Assembly (NCBI GenBank): GCA_914767715.1 | Contig: OU612073.1 | Coordinates: forward strand, 22,818,001 to 22,878,000 | Length of the DNA: 60,000 nucleotides | DNA from: Membranipora membranacea | Taxonomy: Eukaryota; Bryozoa; Gymnolaemata; Cheilostomatida; Membraniporidae | Direction: 5' to 3' | Shown here: piece after piece, positions 47,658 to 60,000 of the stretch | Numbering within the stretch: the stretch's first letter is position 1 | How the letters are laid out: each line of letters begins with the position of its first letter | Notes under the pieces: generated by a model | What the model saw: the letters and a program-made list of their open reading frames with translations, nothing else | The model's database searches: none | What the model was told of the DNA's origin: nothing | Made by a program: the position numbers and the translations under genes

Positions 47658-50600
47658 TTATGAGGGCGTTACTGTCCCTTTTGTATATTCTATCAGAGTT
47701 TTTATTATCGTTCCCATACCCATGTTAAGGTATCTGCAGAATTCATGTGTGAGATTTAGTGTGCCATGCCACCTATTAGCGGGAATCACGGCCGGTTTTC
47801 CTTCTCTCAACACTTTTGCACATATCTGTGTTACGTTGCTATTCATAGAGGTGAAATATTGCACCTAAAACATCCCAGAAAGATTGTTAATCAAAATGAC
47901 AGATGCAAGAAAATGGTGAGATGTCACCCATTTGTTAAAAGGTTTGTTTACATCTTATGATTGTATCACATGCCACACATTAAGTCAGTGTGTTGGCTCT
48001 GCGTTGTCTCCCCACCACCAAACCTTGGCCTCAAACCTAGAGAGTGAACTATTAGATGCCAAAGAGTTAGGTTGTGGCATCTACTCAAAGTAAATTTTAG
48101 TTAGCGGGTATGATGGTGCCTGGGTCCCAAAGTAATCATTAGATGGCAGCACCTCTCACACTTGTATACTATAGGGATAGAGTTAGCGAGCTACCCCCCC
48201 CCCCCCCCACAGCCCTGATACCGAGCTACCCCCAGCCCTGAGTGTAAGAGCATCACTAAGTCTAACTTACCTCCTCCCAGAAGTCCTCTGATTGTACCTG
48301 ACTCTGTTCCCACCACGTTCGGTTCACGCTCTGATACAATAATAAATCTCCATAGTTCACCTCAGGGCTCAGTAGCCTCTCAATAGCTTTAGAGGAAAGT
48401 CCGATATGCTCCTTCTTTGATCTGTTCTTATACTTATAAAATATGTCGGTGTAGCTCCAGCAAAATTTCCGTCTCATAACAACGAGTGAGGCATCAAACT
48501 GATCATTTATCACAGGTATATCAATCCTGCAAAGCGTAGAAGAGATTGTTCTGGTTAAGGTGGTAATATAAAGTCAAACTTCGTTCATTAGTGAGACTAT
48601 TTAAGTTTACCGTTTCCTACCGACCAATGAAGGCAAACATCCATTTGATAAATGCAAGAAACAGGCCTCAATGTAATTTTCCTTTGCACTTCCATGTGCT
48701 GTTATTCCAGGGCTAAAACATAATGCATACAGAACATATAGTGAGTTGTATCTAGACTTTGACTGTGCAGACTGCAGAGCAGTGCACTCAGGCTAGTAAG
48801 AACAGAATACTCACTTAGCCACCATCTTCTTTATATGTTCACTGATAGCAGTCATATTATCCTTGTGTTTATGATAGTCTATCCCTAGCCACTGCAGCTG
48901 ACCTAGATGAAAAAACTTCTCCAGTTGTGGCGTCCCTCTGTCTAGGAACATCCAGGCATCGTCTAATATCAGCTCATCTGTAGTCTGAAAACAAGAATTC
49001 CACATACACAGGGTCACGGGGTTACGGCATCTGCATCGGATAATACTAATACACAGGGTCACGGGTCACCGTGTCTACATCGGTTAATACTAATACACAG
49101 GGTCACGGGGTCACGGCATCTACACCAGTTAATACTAGTACACATGGTCACGGGTCACCGTGTCTACATCGGTTAATACAATTACACAGGGTCACGGGGT
49201 CACGGCATCTACACCGGTTAATACCAATACACAGGGTCACGGGGTTACGGCATCTACATCGGATAATACTAATACACAGGGTCACAGGTCACCGTGTCTA
49301 CATCGGTTAATACTAATACACAGGGTCACGGGGTCACGGCATCTACACCAGTTAATACTAGTACACAGGGTCATGGGTCACCGTGTCTACATCGGTTAAT
49401 ACTAATACACAGGGTCACGGGGTCACGGCATCTACACCGGTTAATACCAATACACAGGGTCACGGGGTTATGGCATCTACATCGGATAATACTAATACAC
49501 AGGGTCACGGGTCACCGTGTCTACATCGGTTAATACAATTACACAGGCTCACGGGGTCACAGCATCTACATCGGTTAATACTAATACACAGGGTCACGGG
49601 GTCACGGCATCTACATCGGTTAATACCAATACACAGGGTCACGGGGTTACGGCATCTACATCGGATAATACTAATACACAGGGTCACGGGTCACCGTGTC
49701 TACATCGGTTAATACTAATACACAGGGTCACGGGGTCACGGCATCTACACCAGTTAATACTAGTACACAGGGTCACGGGGTCACGGCATCTACATCGGTT
49801 AATACTAATACACAGGGTCACGGTGTCACGGCATCTACATCGGTTAATATTAATACACAGGGTAACAGCATCTGAATAGGTTAATATTAATATGAAAGTA
49901 AATATGTGTGAGAAAAATCACGTCTGGTATGAAATTTGTGATCAAAAGGACAATACATTGTCTAACAGTTGAATGGTTTTGACTTGCATCGGATTTTTAG
50001 ACCCACCCTAAAGGAGTAAAGCATTTGCAGTAGAAATGTTTGCCATTTGTAATCCTTGAAGCAGCTTACTTGGTACAAAGCAACGCTTACCTTAGCATCT
50101 CCGTGCGCTGAAAAATATGATGCAGCAGACTGAATCCAGGTGACCGGATTTCTGACTGGAACTATTAGTTTATAATCCTGTACAAAGTATTGTTTATACT
50201 TGGACTCATCATATATGGCGTGACTTATCATCGTCTCAGCTCTCTGTATATTGCCAGGTCCCAGTTGCCAGCCTGTAATCAAAGTCAGAGTGTTTGATTG
50301 GAAAAGAATATTTCAACAGGGATAGATTATCAAAGTTACCAGACTAGCGCATCCCTTATCTCGTTAAGTCTAATTTCAGACACATATGTGGCTGGCGTCA
50401 TATGATTCAGATCCCAGACCTGTATTCCAGATGACATGCCAGGCCTAGTATTACGATGGATATAAATAAAAATTAAGTAAAGTTATGAATTTGTTCGGGG
50501 TTTTGCTACAATAGATATAAAGAATATCAAATTAATTATTACATAGTATAATTTGATACTTTGTTGACATACTGCTGTATTCAGGGAGTTTTGGATCAAC

Positions 50601-53600
50601 CCCCTGGTGTGTTCAATAACAAACCAAGATAATCTTCAACATTATGAGTTGCCCCCATACTGCACTAGGAATAGACGAGGAGTGCGTTATGGTGCTTAGC
50701 ATATACTTGTAATGTGCTTAGGTACACTGGTATGTTTGCAGTAAATGAGGATTAAAAAATCAAAACAGGGCTGGATGGAAAAATGTGGTGTCTCGTAAAC
50801 ACAAAGCCAGGATTCTCATCTTTGCACTTATGTCTAGGATTCTGGGGCTTCTGACAGCCTGAATGGAGAAAATTACTAGCAAGTAAATACGCAAGCAGTA
50901 TAGAGTATGGAGTAAGGAGCAGCAGTAAGAATGTGTTATGATGCAAGTTGGTTTGCTCTCTCACTACCTGGAATCGAATGTGGAAGAACATGATCAAATT
51001 TCTCATACATTGTAGTTGTCCGACGAGATTGAGTAGATACACATGAAGGTATAATCAAGCACTGAAGGTGACATATAGTAGTGTATGTTTATGCAAGGAG
51101 TTACTCCTTGGTTTATGTTAAGTTAATATGTTAATTGCTATTTAGTGCACTTGAGAGGGTTTTGAGCGAAAGGGGTAGACACAACAGAGGAGAATGCAAT
51201 TTAAGTTTGGGTGACAGAGCAGCTTAGCATTCCAAGACAATGAAATAAACAAATAAAAACCAGACTTGATTATCTGGTCTGACATCATATAACTCTTCCA
51301 AAACATCATAATTATCTGATTGGCGATTTCGTCAAACACGCTATGCGGATCTAAAACTAAGACACATTGGAAGCCTCTATGGCACCAACAAATACGGGTC
51401 TGGAAGGCGTGAGAGTGGAGAGTTGTATTCAAAAATGATGGAAACTTATATTTCACCTAAAGCTTTGATAATGATGTGAAAATCTACCGGAAACACATTC
51501 AGACATCACTCTGTATAATATGTTGGATGGGCTGGGTTTGAATAATAATTTCTTTTGTATTTTAGAAAAAGATGAAACATTTTTATACCTTTAAAGGCGC
51601 ACCTTATACGCATAATAAGGAACTATATTTAAAGTGACAGTCCTACTAGGCCATGTTTGGTAGGGTTTTAAAGATCTCAGTCTGAAAAGTAATGAGGGCA
51701 TATGAAATAACACAGTCTGTGGACCAAATTGCAGCTAAACTGCTGCAAAGTCTGAAAATTGGGATCATAGCAATGTCCACAGTAACTCAAGTGTGAAAAC
51801 AAGTGTTTTCATTTTAGGCTGCTGCGCTCCGCTTGCTCTGTTTATATAAGATTACAATGAAGCAATGGTTTCTTACTGCAGACATAGCCTCCCTTATTTC
51901 AGATTTACCCAAGAATGGTTCATGCAAACCTCTTGATTTTTTTCATGTGTGTTACAAGGACATATGGGCCACAGTCTGGCATTTATTCATGCAGTCAGTC
52001 AATGGATTTTGCAGATATATTTGATTTAGTGGCTAACATTGCTTTGTAGATGAGTAAGACTAGGTACACACAATACTAGATAGCCCTTGCGTCAAACAAA
52101 TGTTTCCTATGACCAACAGTCATTGTAAGCTGACCAAAGGAAGGTGTCAGATTTATGAAATATGTCAGTCACAAGCTGAAAACTAAATAAAAACAGTCCA
52201 AAGACAGCCTATTTTTCTCCCTCCCCCTCCGACAAAGTCTTTTTTTGTGAACCATGAAAATAATCATTATTACCAATCACCTCAATCAAGATACTTAATT
52301 GAGAACATTTGCTTCAATTTAAGAGGTAAATGTGGCTATAGAGATGGCCCAAAAAAAGTGTCCAATTCATAGCGCCATATGGACATGTCTCTTCTATACA
52401 TATGCTGAGCGAAAGTTACCCCACCATCTGCATGAATGATGGGGCCTTCATTTTAGATTGAGCTTAGCATTATAACATGAAAACTCAGGTCCATACACTA
52501 GTACTCAACTACATAAGTGAAACTCCACCCATAATCTCAGCTATCACATAGTTAACCTACCAGCCGTTTAGCTGCTGGCAAAACAGTAAGTGGTGAGATC
52601 ACCACAGTTGCATTTACATCACCTTCCCTTGGTAGTCAAACTACCGTTAGTCCTGTTTCCCCTCAAATGCTATGATAAGGCCAATGTCACTTAGTTGATG
52701 CTACAGTGTACTTAATAGTTTTTTACCAAATCTTGCAATAAGATCCTACGCTATCCTCCCGAGTAAGATCCATACTAAGTCGATACCCAAAAATTTGAAT
52801 AAATTTTCAAAGAAACTGATCTGTGCATTGACATAGACTGCACTTATTCAGTAATATTGATAGTCCATGTTTAGATGCGCTGAGTAACTGTGGTATACAA
52901 ATGGACAAGATCTGATGCCACAAAACAGAAAGCTTCTCCAAGTCACCCACTGCTAACACGTTCAATACTACTCTTTAGGAGGCCGTCAAATTCATTTGGA
53001 TTCTTTATCACCCTGAAGACTGAAATAACTAGATAACAAATTTATTTACATGGACCAGCTATTTTAAGACATGTAAATACTAGTTTTTGATGTAAAGAGA
53101 ACAGTTTATCTGAGTAAGTCTTGTGTGTCAAAACATCTTAAAGTTTGTAAAAATTGCTAAAAAAAATCCTCAAAACTCAAAATCACTCATTAGTAATCAT
53201 CACATGATTTTAATTTGTACATCATTGTAATGCCTGAAATGTCTAGATCTAAAATATTTTTATTTGAAGTTTCAGTGAAATTTTGAAATACATAATTTTC
53301 ATGAAAAACGAACAGGCTACCTGTGTAAATTTTGAATTTCCTATTGAAATTCTATTGAAAGCCTCTAATCATAAAGCTCATTATTGAGGTGAACACTCGT
53401 TCTCATGCGGGCCTGCTTGCCTATTCAACTGAAGACCCAGTATGATAGGAGTCGCATATCTTAGTATTTATAATATTTGATTATAGTGATTTATTGCCAT
53501 GATATATGATCCATGTACCTACCCGACCTGTACCCTCAACCCAAATATTTGATACATGTAATCTTTACAAAACATTCTGAGGGTTACAATTTGTATGGGG

Positions 53601-56600
53601 TTATGATATTGCGGTCAACTAGGTAGGCATAATAGTAATTCATTAATTCAATAGGTATTGCTTATAGAACAAGTTTAATCCAATTGCCTGCATTCCTGTT
53701 GCTCCCTTCCACTGGTCAAGCCGCAGACGTGCCCAGTGGATCGGGAGCGACTCGGAATGCAGGCAAATGGACCAAACTTGGTCTAGGTATTGCTAATCCA
53801 TTACAACGCTAGTACAGCTATAATTTAAAGCCGTAGATAATCTGTATCTGATGGGATCGTAACACAAATGGGTTGCTTACTTGAGCAGCCCATGAAAATT
53901 GATCACAGTGGGACAAACTCGATGTTTTAAATAATATGTGCACACACACACATATTACTTGTTCTGCAGAAATGAAGTACAACAATGACTTTTGTGCCGC
54001 ACAATATGAAACCAAAACCAGCCCCACCAGGCTGTACAAACATAAATTTTGTCATAAATAGGAATGTCGCTCAGTTCAATATAGTTGTTAGAGTTTCTTA
54101 GGTTTTTGAGCATCCAGGTATTTTCTGAGACTGTTTCCATCCTGAGGTTTTAGAAATATTCATGGCTGTCCTACAAACATTAGCATGGACAAAACGCCTT
54201 TGAGGATGTCAAAGATAATAAGAGGTATTGCCATGTTGTATATGGTCAACCATCAAACGTGCAACCTACCAACCACCACGTGCTGTGGAAAAAAACTAGG
54301 AATTAATATCCAAATTATAGTACACATGGCCGAAAAAACGATCAGTTACTAAGATCTAGAAGTTACCCATATCGCTACAGTTGCGCTTGCATGTCCACAA
54401 TAAAAGTCAAGCATTGAGTTCTATTTAGAAGGCACGGGCCCAATAAGACATTCGGTAAAGATTAGAAGGCTTGGCACAATACTTATTTGTATGTGCACAG
54501 AAAAAGGGTGTGATAGGAAGGGAAAACTACCCAATATAATTTTCAAAAAACCAAAACGATATTTTCAACAATTTAAATTTTTTGATTTATTTACCCTTTT
54601 AATAAACAATATTTGATTTACTATACCTATATACCCACTTTTCAAATAAGAATGACCCTTTAATGTATATGATAAGCCTACAGGAACGATATCTTTCTCA
54701 TTGTGTCTCCCATCAAACTTCCAGATGAAATATCATATTCACGGTGGCACAAAATTATCAGCCTTGTCATATCTTCCAGGACCATAAAAAAATACTAAAT
54801 GTTTGAGTGGCATGTTAACATGCGGGGTTTCAATTGGGAATGATTAATTTATTTATATGTGTAAGGATTGTGGGTCAGATTAGAATTACCTCGACGACTG
54901 CCGCCCCTCTTCCAGTTTATATGAGAGAAATCTGTTGCTTGCAGTATAGTTAGTTTGTTCCTGAGGATAAATCTGGCGAATATTGAGTATAAGCTAGATG
55001 TACCCGTTTTCTCTATTTTGGTCATCACAAAATGCCTGACTATGCTGTCCGGCGATGAACACTGCAGAGAGGTAGGTGGTCGTATTTTTGTTGCTGCAGT
55101 CAGACTATCTCTTTGGTTGTGAGCATCTGGATAATCCAGCAGACTTGTCTCTGTTATAAAAAGGATTAAATATTGATGATTTTGTGTAACCTGATATGAT
55201 ATGGACAAAGTCGTCCTCACCTGTCGGGTTTGGTGAAACTTTCTGGCAGGTTTTTGAAGGAGCTTGTAATACAGATGTAAGTCCGAAGAGAAGCAGTCAG
55301 CTCCAAAAAATGAAATCGCAAACTCTCAACCTAACCTATCTCAACCCAGATCAAGTTAATAACTCCATACACTAAGCCTGTTGTAGTCTGTAACTATAAA
55401 CTTAAGAACAGGCCCTTGTAATAGCTTTACATGTTGTGTTTCATAACTCTGCTGTGAAGTGTAATATGATAATAATTAAATAAAACAAAATAAAAGAAAA
55501 ATCCAATTTTATTGTATTTGAATTTTTTAACTCAACATACATTGTTTATATCTTTGCCTAGCCCCTTTTGTGTTCTTGAAATCAAATGTTATCTGCATAA
55601 TGTGGCAAAACCACAAGTTCTGATTACAAACCGTTAGCTGGATTGAAACTGTGAGAATCTTGGTTCAGCTCAGCTAGTTTATCCGAGTTCTCTGGTCTAC
55701 ATGTGCATTCTGTACTTTTACTGCTGTCGGCCACATTACCAACAATACTTGATGTTGACTGCCTGTTTAAATATACAGAGATGATAATATAGCATTAACA
55801 CCCAGAGTATATTTAAGCTAAAGAGAAGTACATCCAAAGTATATACATCTAGCTTTCCAAAACCTCTCATTGCGATGATCATCAGTAATGATCGTATAAT
55901 AAATACATTAGAATGGCTTTTCAAATTTACATCATTACTTTTCTAAAGATATGTACAATTGTACAATTATAGACTACCTAAATGTGTTCACCATCTAGTG
56001 TTGGAAAAATACTTAGATGAAAAAAACGACTAAACTTTGACTTTTCAAGAACTATTTTTTATAACTAATACAACTCAGAGATTATTTTATGTCATGTACT
56101 AGGCTGAAGAGTGATTCACCTGAACTAGCTATTTGCTGTCCGTCTAGGTAGACGATGACTGCACCGAGGTGCGGCATATGAAGAGGTTTATAGTGACGAC
56201 TACGTTTCCGAGTCGTTAGTGCCACTTTTCAACCACTGACAGCTTTAACCCAGCGTGAAGCATAGCGCTACAAGGCCGGAGCTGCAGTGGTTGATGACAG
56301 CATCCTCCTGTATAGAGCTATACCATACAGGAGGGTTCTTTAATCTGCATGCACAATGGTGTTGTACATAGAGAAGACCTCCATTATTTATAGTCCTGAT
56401 CCGAAGGGACTGCGTGATCAGGAACGACTTTCGGTCCTGGCCAGGGTTTGAACCCACAACCGGCTGGTCAAGTGGCAGACACGCTAACCACTGCGCCAAA
56501 CTTTCCCCTAGCGCGATATTAAATCAGCGGTAATTGTGATTCATCTTGAATGACCCAATATGTTTGACAGCGCAAAATCAAACCTATCGCTAAAACTTTA

Positions 56601-56907
56601 ATGTTGGATTGAACTCAATCAGATCATTTTTGCGCCTTAATCGTTGCTGATGAGTGAAACTGGCCACATGATCGTCAACTGTTACCTCTTACTTTTCCTG
56701 GCAAGAAGGTAAATATGCCAACCCATGTATTCTGGAGAAGACCAGGAGCTTAATTAGGTGATCACCCCCGCAGTACTGAACCTAGTTTGTAGGGAAGGTT
56801 AAAACTAATGATTCAACAAGTCCATACCTTGATACCACAGCCATCCCTACCAAGACGAGTGCTACCAGCGGAAGTATGATCTTCTTAACTTCTTCAGCTG
56901 CCGACAT
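47658..56907 (-). CDS. Galactose 3-O-sulfotransferase-like Golgi enzyme (449 aa)
   Basis: Eight exons: 56828-56907, 55632-55762, 54890-55150, 50091-50272, 48815-48984, 48611-48712, 48271-48526, 47658-47825; 1350 bases, all phases close. The N-terminus is a type II signal anchor (residues 9-25, IILPLVALVLVGMAVVS), then a stem. KIEKTGTSS at 115-123 is the 5'-phosphosulfate loop for PAPS. VPVRNPVTWIQSAASYF near 195-211 is the 3'-phosphate site (R198, S206). The C-terminal part has VVMRRKFCW, typical of the family. Such enzymes move sulfate from PAPS to the 3-OH of galactose in glycolipids or glycans in the Golgi lumen. The exact acceptor cannot be read from sequence. Introns are large (4.6 kb between exons 3 and 4) and hold a minisatellite and a foldback element. 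Confidence 0.85.
49003..49893. repeat. Minisatellite of 44-45 bp units with higher-order structure
   Basis: About 20 copies of a unit like catcggttaatactaatac followed by acagggtcacgg. Two unit types differ at the junction (gggtcaccgtgtc against ggggtcacggcatc). The gtgtc type recurs at 49071, 49160, 49294, 49383, 49517 and 49696, spacings of 89, 134, 89, 134 and 179. That gives a 223-base higher-order period (two plus three units). It fills most of the intron between sulfotransferase exons 4 and 5. The serial open frames seen here are artefacts of the repeat. Confidence 0.92.
50300..54889. other. Large sulfotransferase intron 3
   Basis: Apart from the foldback element at 53653-53794 I see no gene. 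Exon 3 (phase 1 end) joins exon 4 directly in frame, so no coding exon is required here. Confidence 0.5.
53653..53794. mobile_element. Foldback MITE-like element with 10-bp flanking duplication
   Basis: Arms caagtttaatccaattgcct and, reversed, caagtttggtccatttgcct extend to the shared ccactgg near the centre. The unit, about 53663-53784, is flanked by aggtattgct at 53653-53662 and 53785-53794. Same family as the element at 18893-19010. Confidence 0.75.
56245..56512 (-). mobile_element. tRNA-derived SINE, second family
   Basis: On the minus strand: AAAGTTTGGCGCAGTGGTTA (A box) and TGTGGGTTCAAACCC (B box), with a tRNA-like head of about 75 bases, then a body containing an inverted CTCCTGTATGGTATAGC region. 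The body differs from the SINE at 46009-46298. It lies in sulfotransferase intron 1 (55763-56827). Confidence 0.8.
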
Positions 56908-58310
56908 TTTTACACTGAATTCTCGTATCAAGTTGGTAGGCGTCTCCCAGTGCAACGAAAACCAGCCTGTTTGGTGTCTAGCCTTCACTAACAATAATTA
57001 TACATTAAACATACACAACAAAATCTCAGAGTGGTGTGATGTTTTGCCTTTATGTGGGATTACAAAGAGTTATACTAGGTTAATTATGAACAGAATGTTA
57101 TGCTTATGCCATGGAGAGATTGCTATCTACATACAAACTCACTACATGCAATGTCATGTAATATATAATCACAGATTAAATGACCATTTGTATGGTAACT
57201 CCAAGAAGGAAACAGGAGAGTTTAGTTTGCCTCTCACAGAGTTGAATGATTATAGTGTACTGATGCTGAGGTCAGCTTGATGTTAGAAACCCATCTTTAA
57301 TTTCCCAGCTTTATAGTAGCAGTAATGATTATGTAGTGGACTGCTGTTTCAAAATTAATTCCGCAAGATTGCTGCCACATTTGAGCTGCCTGAACCAAAT
57401 TTTAACACATCATAGAACTGACTCGGTATCATTCAATTGCTAATTATATGGTATTTGACTGATATTGAGAAGAAAAGGCAGTGGGTGACTCACAGCTAGC
57501 CGTGACTGAGGTGGCTGAATGTGGTTTGGTGTTGCGTCAAGAGCGAGAGGTTCTTGACTCCTTTGTACATGCAGGCTTACAATAGTTGTTCTCAAAAATG
57601 GGAGTTTATGAATTTATGAACTTCTATCTAGGATTATAATCGTTTCATGTTTCTGTCTGCCTCCATAACCATCATTGTAGATATAATTTCACTGATGAGT
57701 GGAGGAATTTTAATGGGGTTTAACCAAACCAAAATGATTGAAATATAAACTACCTCCTCACTACTTGGAAGTATCATAGTAGTAGATATGTATTTGTATG
57801 AATGATATGTAGGATATACCCACAGTATGTGATGTACAGCGACAATGGTGTGTTGCTTTTGACAGAGAAACTTGAGAAATTAGTGACATCAATATCCACA
57901 ATGACGGCTTCATCTTTGATATGATGACGTAAATTAATTTGCAAGAATATAATGATATTTTTAACAATCCATCTGCACCTCAAACCCACCTGTTGACTTG
58001 AATGATTTAGGGCTGGTTTAAATTTGAATTAAGATAGTCTGTTTCTTTCTTGTATCCGCCTTATAAGAAAAAAAAGGATAAGCAGTCACATTTCGGCCTG
58101 TTTTTTTTGCGAAAGGTCAGTGTTTTTAGTTCCCGTTGACAATCTTTGGTCGTGTTAGAGGAGGATGGGACGAAGGGAATATATAACACAACAATCTCTC
58201 TTTATAACAGCGTCTATCTTGCCTAGCCATCTACATACTAACTCACTAAATACAATGTCACGCTAATTGTATAACATTATCTAGCACTGTAAAGTACTTA
58301 TGTGTTCAAA
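56908..58310. other. Sulfotransferase upstream region; no other gene seen
   Basis: Should hold the sulfotransferase promoter. Frames in this stretch (for example 56876-57280 on the plus strand) run antisense to exon 1 and show no motif. Confidence 0.4.
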
Positions 58311-59408
58311 ACTGTTTAGCAAACCTAGTGGACTTCAATACACGTGAAGGAGCAAAGCTAGATCTGCTTCTTACCGACGTACCAGAATATGAAAAAGCTG
58401 TAGAACTAGCCCCGATATCAAACAATGACCATTGTTGTATTCTGCTGAATGGTGTACGCTGTCGCTCCAGAAAGTATAATAAGATCAAAAAGCGTAGGAT
58501 CGCGCAAGAGCAAAAACATTCTGTACACAGGGACATAGCAAAAGAAACCTGACAATCAGTCTATCACGCTAAAAATATCAATGACAAAGCATTGAAACTT
58601 CATCAAGCTGTTGATGGAATTCTTGACAAGCACTGTCATAAACGCACAGTGAAATGAAGAATTGACCAACCACCATGGACAACAAGCAGCATCATCAAGC
58701 TTGTAAACGCCAGAGAGAGAGTGCTCGTAAGAAAAAATGTAAATCATACAAATTCTGAAGTTCAGCGAAGCGAGCATGCGTAAACAATGAGCTCAATACC
58801 AACCAGAATACTATGTCAGTGTCAGTGTCAGATGGGAGACCATACAATTATCAAAAAAGGAAGCTCTGATGCGCCTCTAGTGGAAAACTTCCCTATAGAA
58901 CCTATTAGCATCTGTGAGATAAAACAATGCGGAAGAAATTAGATACCAGTAAAACTACTAGCAATGAAGATTGCCCAACCTGGGTTTCAGTAGAATGTGG
59001 CGAAGTTTTATTTATTCCTATACATCACATAATCAACTGTATTCTGGGTAGTTGAGAGTATCTTGACCTAGGAAACGTGCACAAATAGCCCCTCAACCAA
59101 AGTACAAGCAGTATAATAGACCATAGACCTAATAATAAATTATTAAGTCTATGGTTTAGACCTATCTCCCTACTGTTCCTTAGGGGCAAGCTGACAGAAG
59201 AGACAGTGATAATCCGCATGATTCAGTGATAGAGCCATCTCAATATGCCTATAGAGCTAGTGTAAGCACTAATGATGCATTGTTACAGTATGTTGATGAC
59301 TATACCAAATTTTTGGATGATGTGAAAACAAAATTTGTCCAAAGTGCATGCCTTGATTTTTGTAAGGCTTTTGACCTGCTATTGTTGTTAACAAAATGCG
59401 ATCACTAA
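58310..59408 (+). pseudogene. Degenerate non-LTR retrotransposon (endonuclease to reverse transcriptase)
   Basis: Pieces of one ORF occur in order on the plus strand: the end of the endonuclease domain (NLVDFNTREGAKLDLLLTDV, then SNNDHC), the linker with QPPW, then RPISLL of the reverse transcriptase start near 59158-59175. Near 59241-59385 come QYAYRASVSTNDALLQYV and ACLDFCKAFD. Stops and frameshifts separate the pieces, and the catalytic YxDD part is absent. A dead, 3'-truncated LINE copy. Confidence 0.7.
59121..59154. repeat. Imperfect palindrome inside the LINE relic
   Basis: ccatagacctaataat and attattaagtctatgg form 16-base arms with one mismatch and a two-base loop. It interrupts the RT reading just before RPISLL, so it may be a small insertion. 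Confidence 0.7.
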
Positions 59409-59425
59409 GTTTTTATGAAATTCTG

Positions 59426-59684
59426 TAATGGTCAAAACACACTTATAGGTTGCAACCCCAGAGGTTTGCACAACGTAACCATTGTTAACGTATATGCTGA
59501 CAGCAGCCTCAGTTGACCCGCAGAGGTTTGATCAGCGGTTGCAACCTCAAAGTGCAGGGCGGTTTGCATGACGCCACATTACTAACATATAAGCCTCAGC
59601 TGATCCTCAGAGGATTGATGTGTATATAAAAACTCATTGAGGATCCGCTGAGGTTACAACCTCTCAAGTGTGTTTAGACCATTA
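59426..59684. mobile_element. MITE-like element with TA target duplication
   Basis: The 255-base element 59428-59682 starts atggtcaaaacacactta and ends with the near reverse complement caagtgtgtttagaccat. The arms continue through aggttgcaacc/aggttacaacct. TA flanks both ends. Termini of this kind with TA duplication suggest a Tc1/mariner-class non-autonomous element. Confidence 0.7.
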
Positions 59685-60000
59685 GGCTGGTTTGTCAAAG
59701 TTGTCGTAGCTTTTTAGAAACTGGCTATAGACGACCCTGAATTTGGAAATGCGATGACTTGATTTCGAATTGATTTCAATCTAAAAAATAACTTTTGGAA
59801 AGTTTGAATATCTTCTGGAAGTTAAAACTTGATGTTTCCATTCTACATCTGCATAATAATCATCGATTACATAACATTTTGATTCAGTGCTGAAGAACGA
59901 AGAAAATATCAATTATCAATTGTATGCCACTATCATAATTGTCAATAAAGTCAGTAATCTGTGTGTCTGTATGTGTGACCTATGACCTGTGACCTATGTT
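59685..60000. other. Right edge, no feature recognised
   Basis: AT-rich; a short gtgacctatgacctgtgacc run lies at the end. No coding signal seen. Confidence 0.5.

Noticed and set aside
49071-49879. Series of repetitive open frames (NTNTQGHGVTAST type)
   Set aside because: Generated by the 44-45 bp minisatellite inside an intron; no start, signal or domain.
49003-49893. CRISPR-like array
   Set aside because: No unique spacers; units are contiguous tandem copies in an animal intron.
56245-56499. Minus-strand 84-codon frame and apparent tRNA gene
   Set aside because: It is the SINE itself; the head has A and B boxes but does not fold as a complete cloverleaf by eye.
57774-57989. Overlapping minus-strand frames of about 70 codons
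   Set aside because: AT-rich chance frames without motifs.

Overview
The window is genomic DNA from an animal, not a prokaryote. Every recognisable gene is split into short exons with GT/AG borders. The families are metazoan (CD225/IFITM-like, galactose mutarotase, a Golgi galactose 3-O-sulfotransferase), and the spaces between genes hold tRNA-derived SINEs, foldback elements and a dead LINE. Low GC, small introns in several genes, and Asn/Gly-rich secreted proteins suggest an aquatic invertebrate. I cannot name the phylum from sequence alone. Exon borders were deduced by hand from reading frame, phase and splice signals; they close in frame for every complete gene model.

Region 1 (1-17201, minus strand): three tandem paralogues, A (running off the left edge), B and C. 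Each encodes a RING finger, a coiled coil and four repeats like those of plant KEG, HERC2 and Mind bomb. The exon plan is almost identical in all three (B 565 aa, C 560 aa). The layout resembles TRIM E3 ligases, with KEG-like repeats as the presumed recognition part. A non-autonomous hAT element with an exact 8-bp target duplication sits in intron 1 of gene A.

Region 2 (18197-27091, minus strand): a galactose-mutarotase-like gene. It keeps the fold motifs and both active-site His residues but has lost the catalytic Glu and the substrate Asp. Its 5.5-kb intron contains, on the other strand, an intact CD225/IFITM-like gene (19452-20624) and a decayed duplicate (21939-23507).

Region 3 (28735-44980): secreted products. 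Two tiny divergent genes (64 and 60 aa) each have a signal peptide, a TATA box and a final coding exon of only 20-29 bases. Downstream are a 487-aa Asn/Gly-rich protein with 249-bp internal repeats, and a mosaic protein of about 297 aa that ends in a six-cysteine module and an Asn/Arg-rich tail. These could be extracellular-matrix or biomineral proteins, but that is inference.

Region 4 (47658-56907, minus strand): an eight-exon galactose 3-O-sulfotransferase-like gene (449 aa). A minisatellite with higher-order structure fills most of one intron. The right end (57000-60000) is repeat-rich, with a degenerate non-LTR retrotransposon and a TA-flanked MITE-like element.

Possible theme: TRIM-like RING/KEG-repeat E3s lie next to an IFITM-like pair, which raises the possibility of an innate-immunity neighbourhood. 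The sequence shows the genes and their duplication, not their function.
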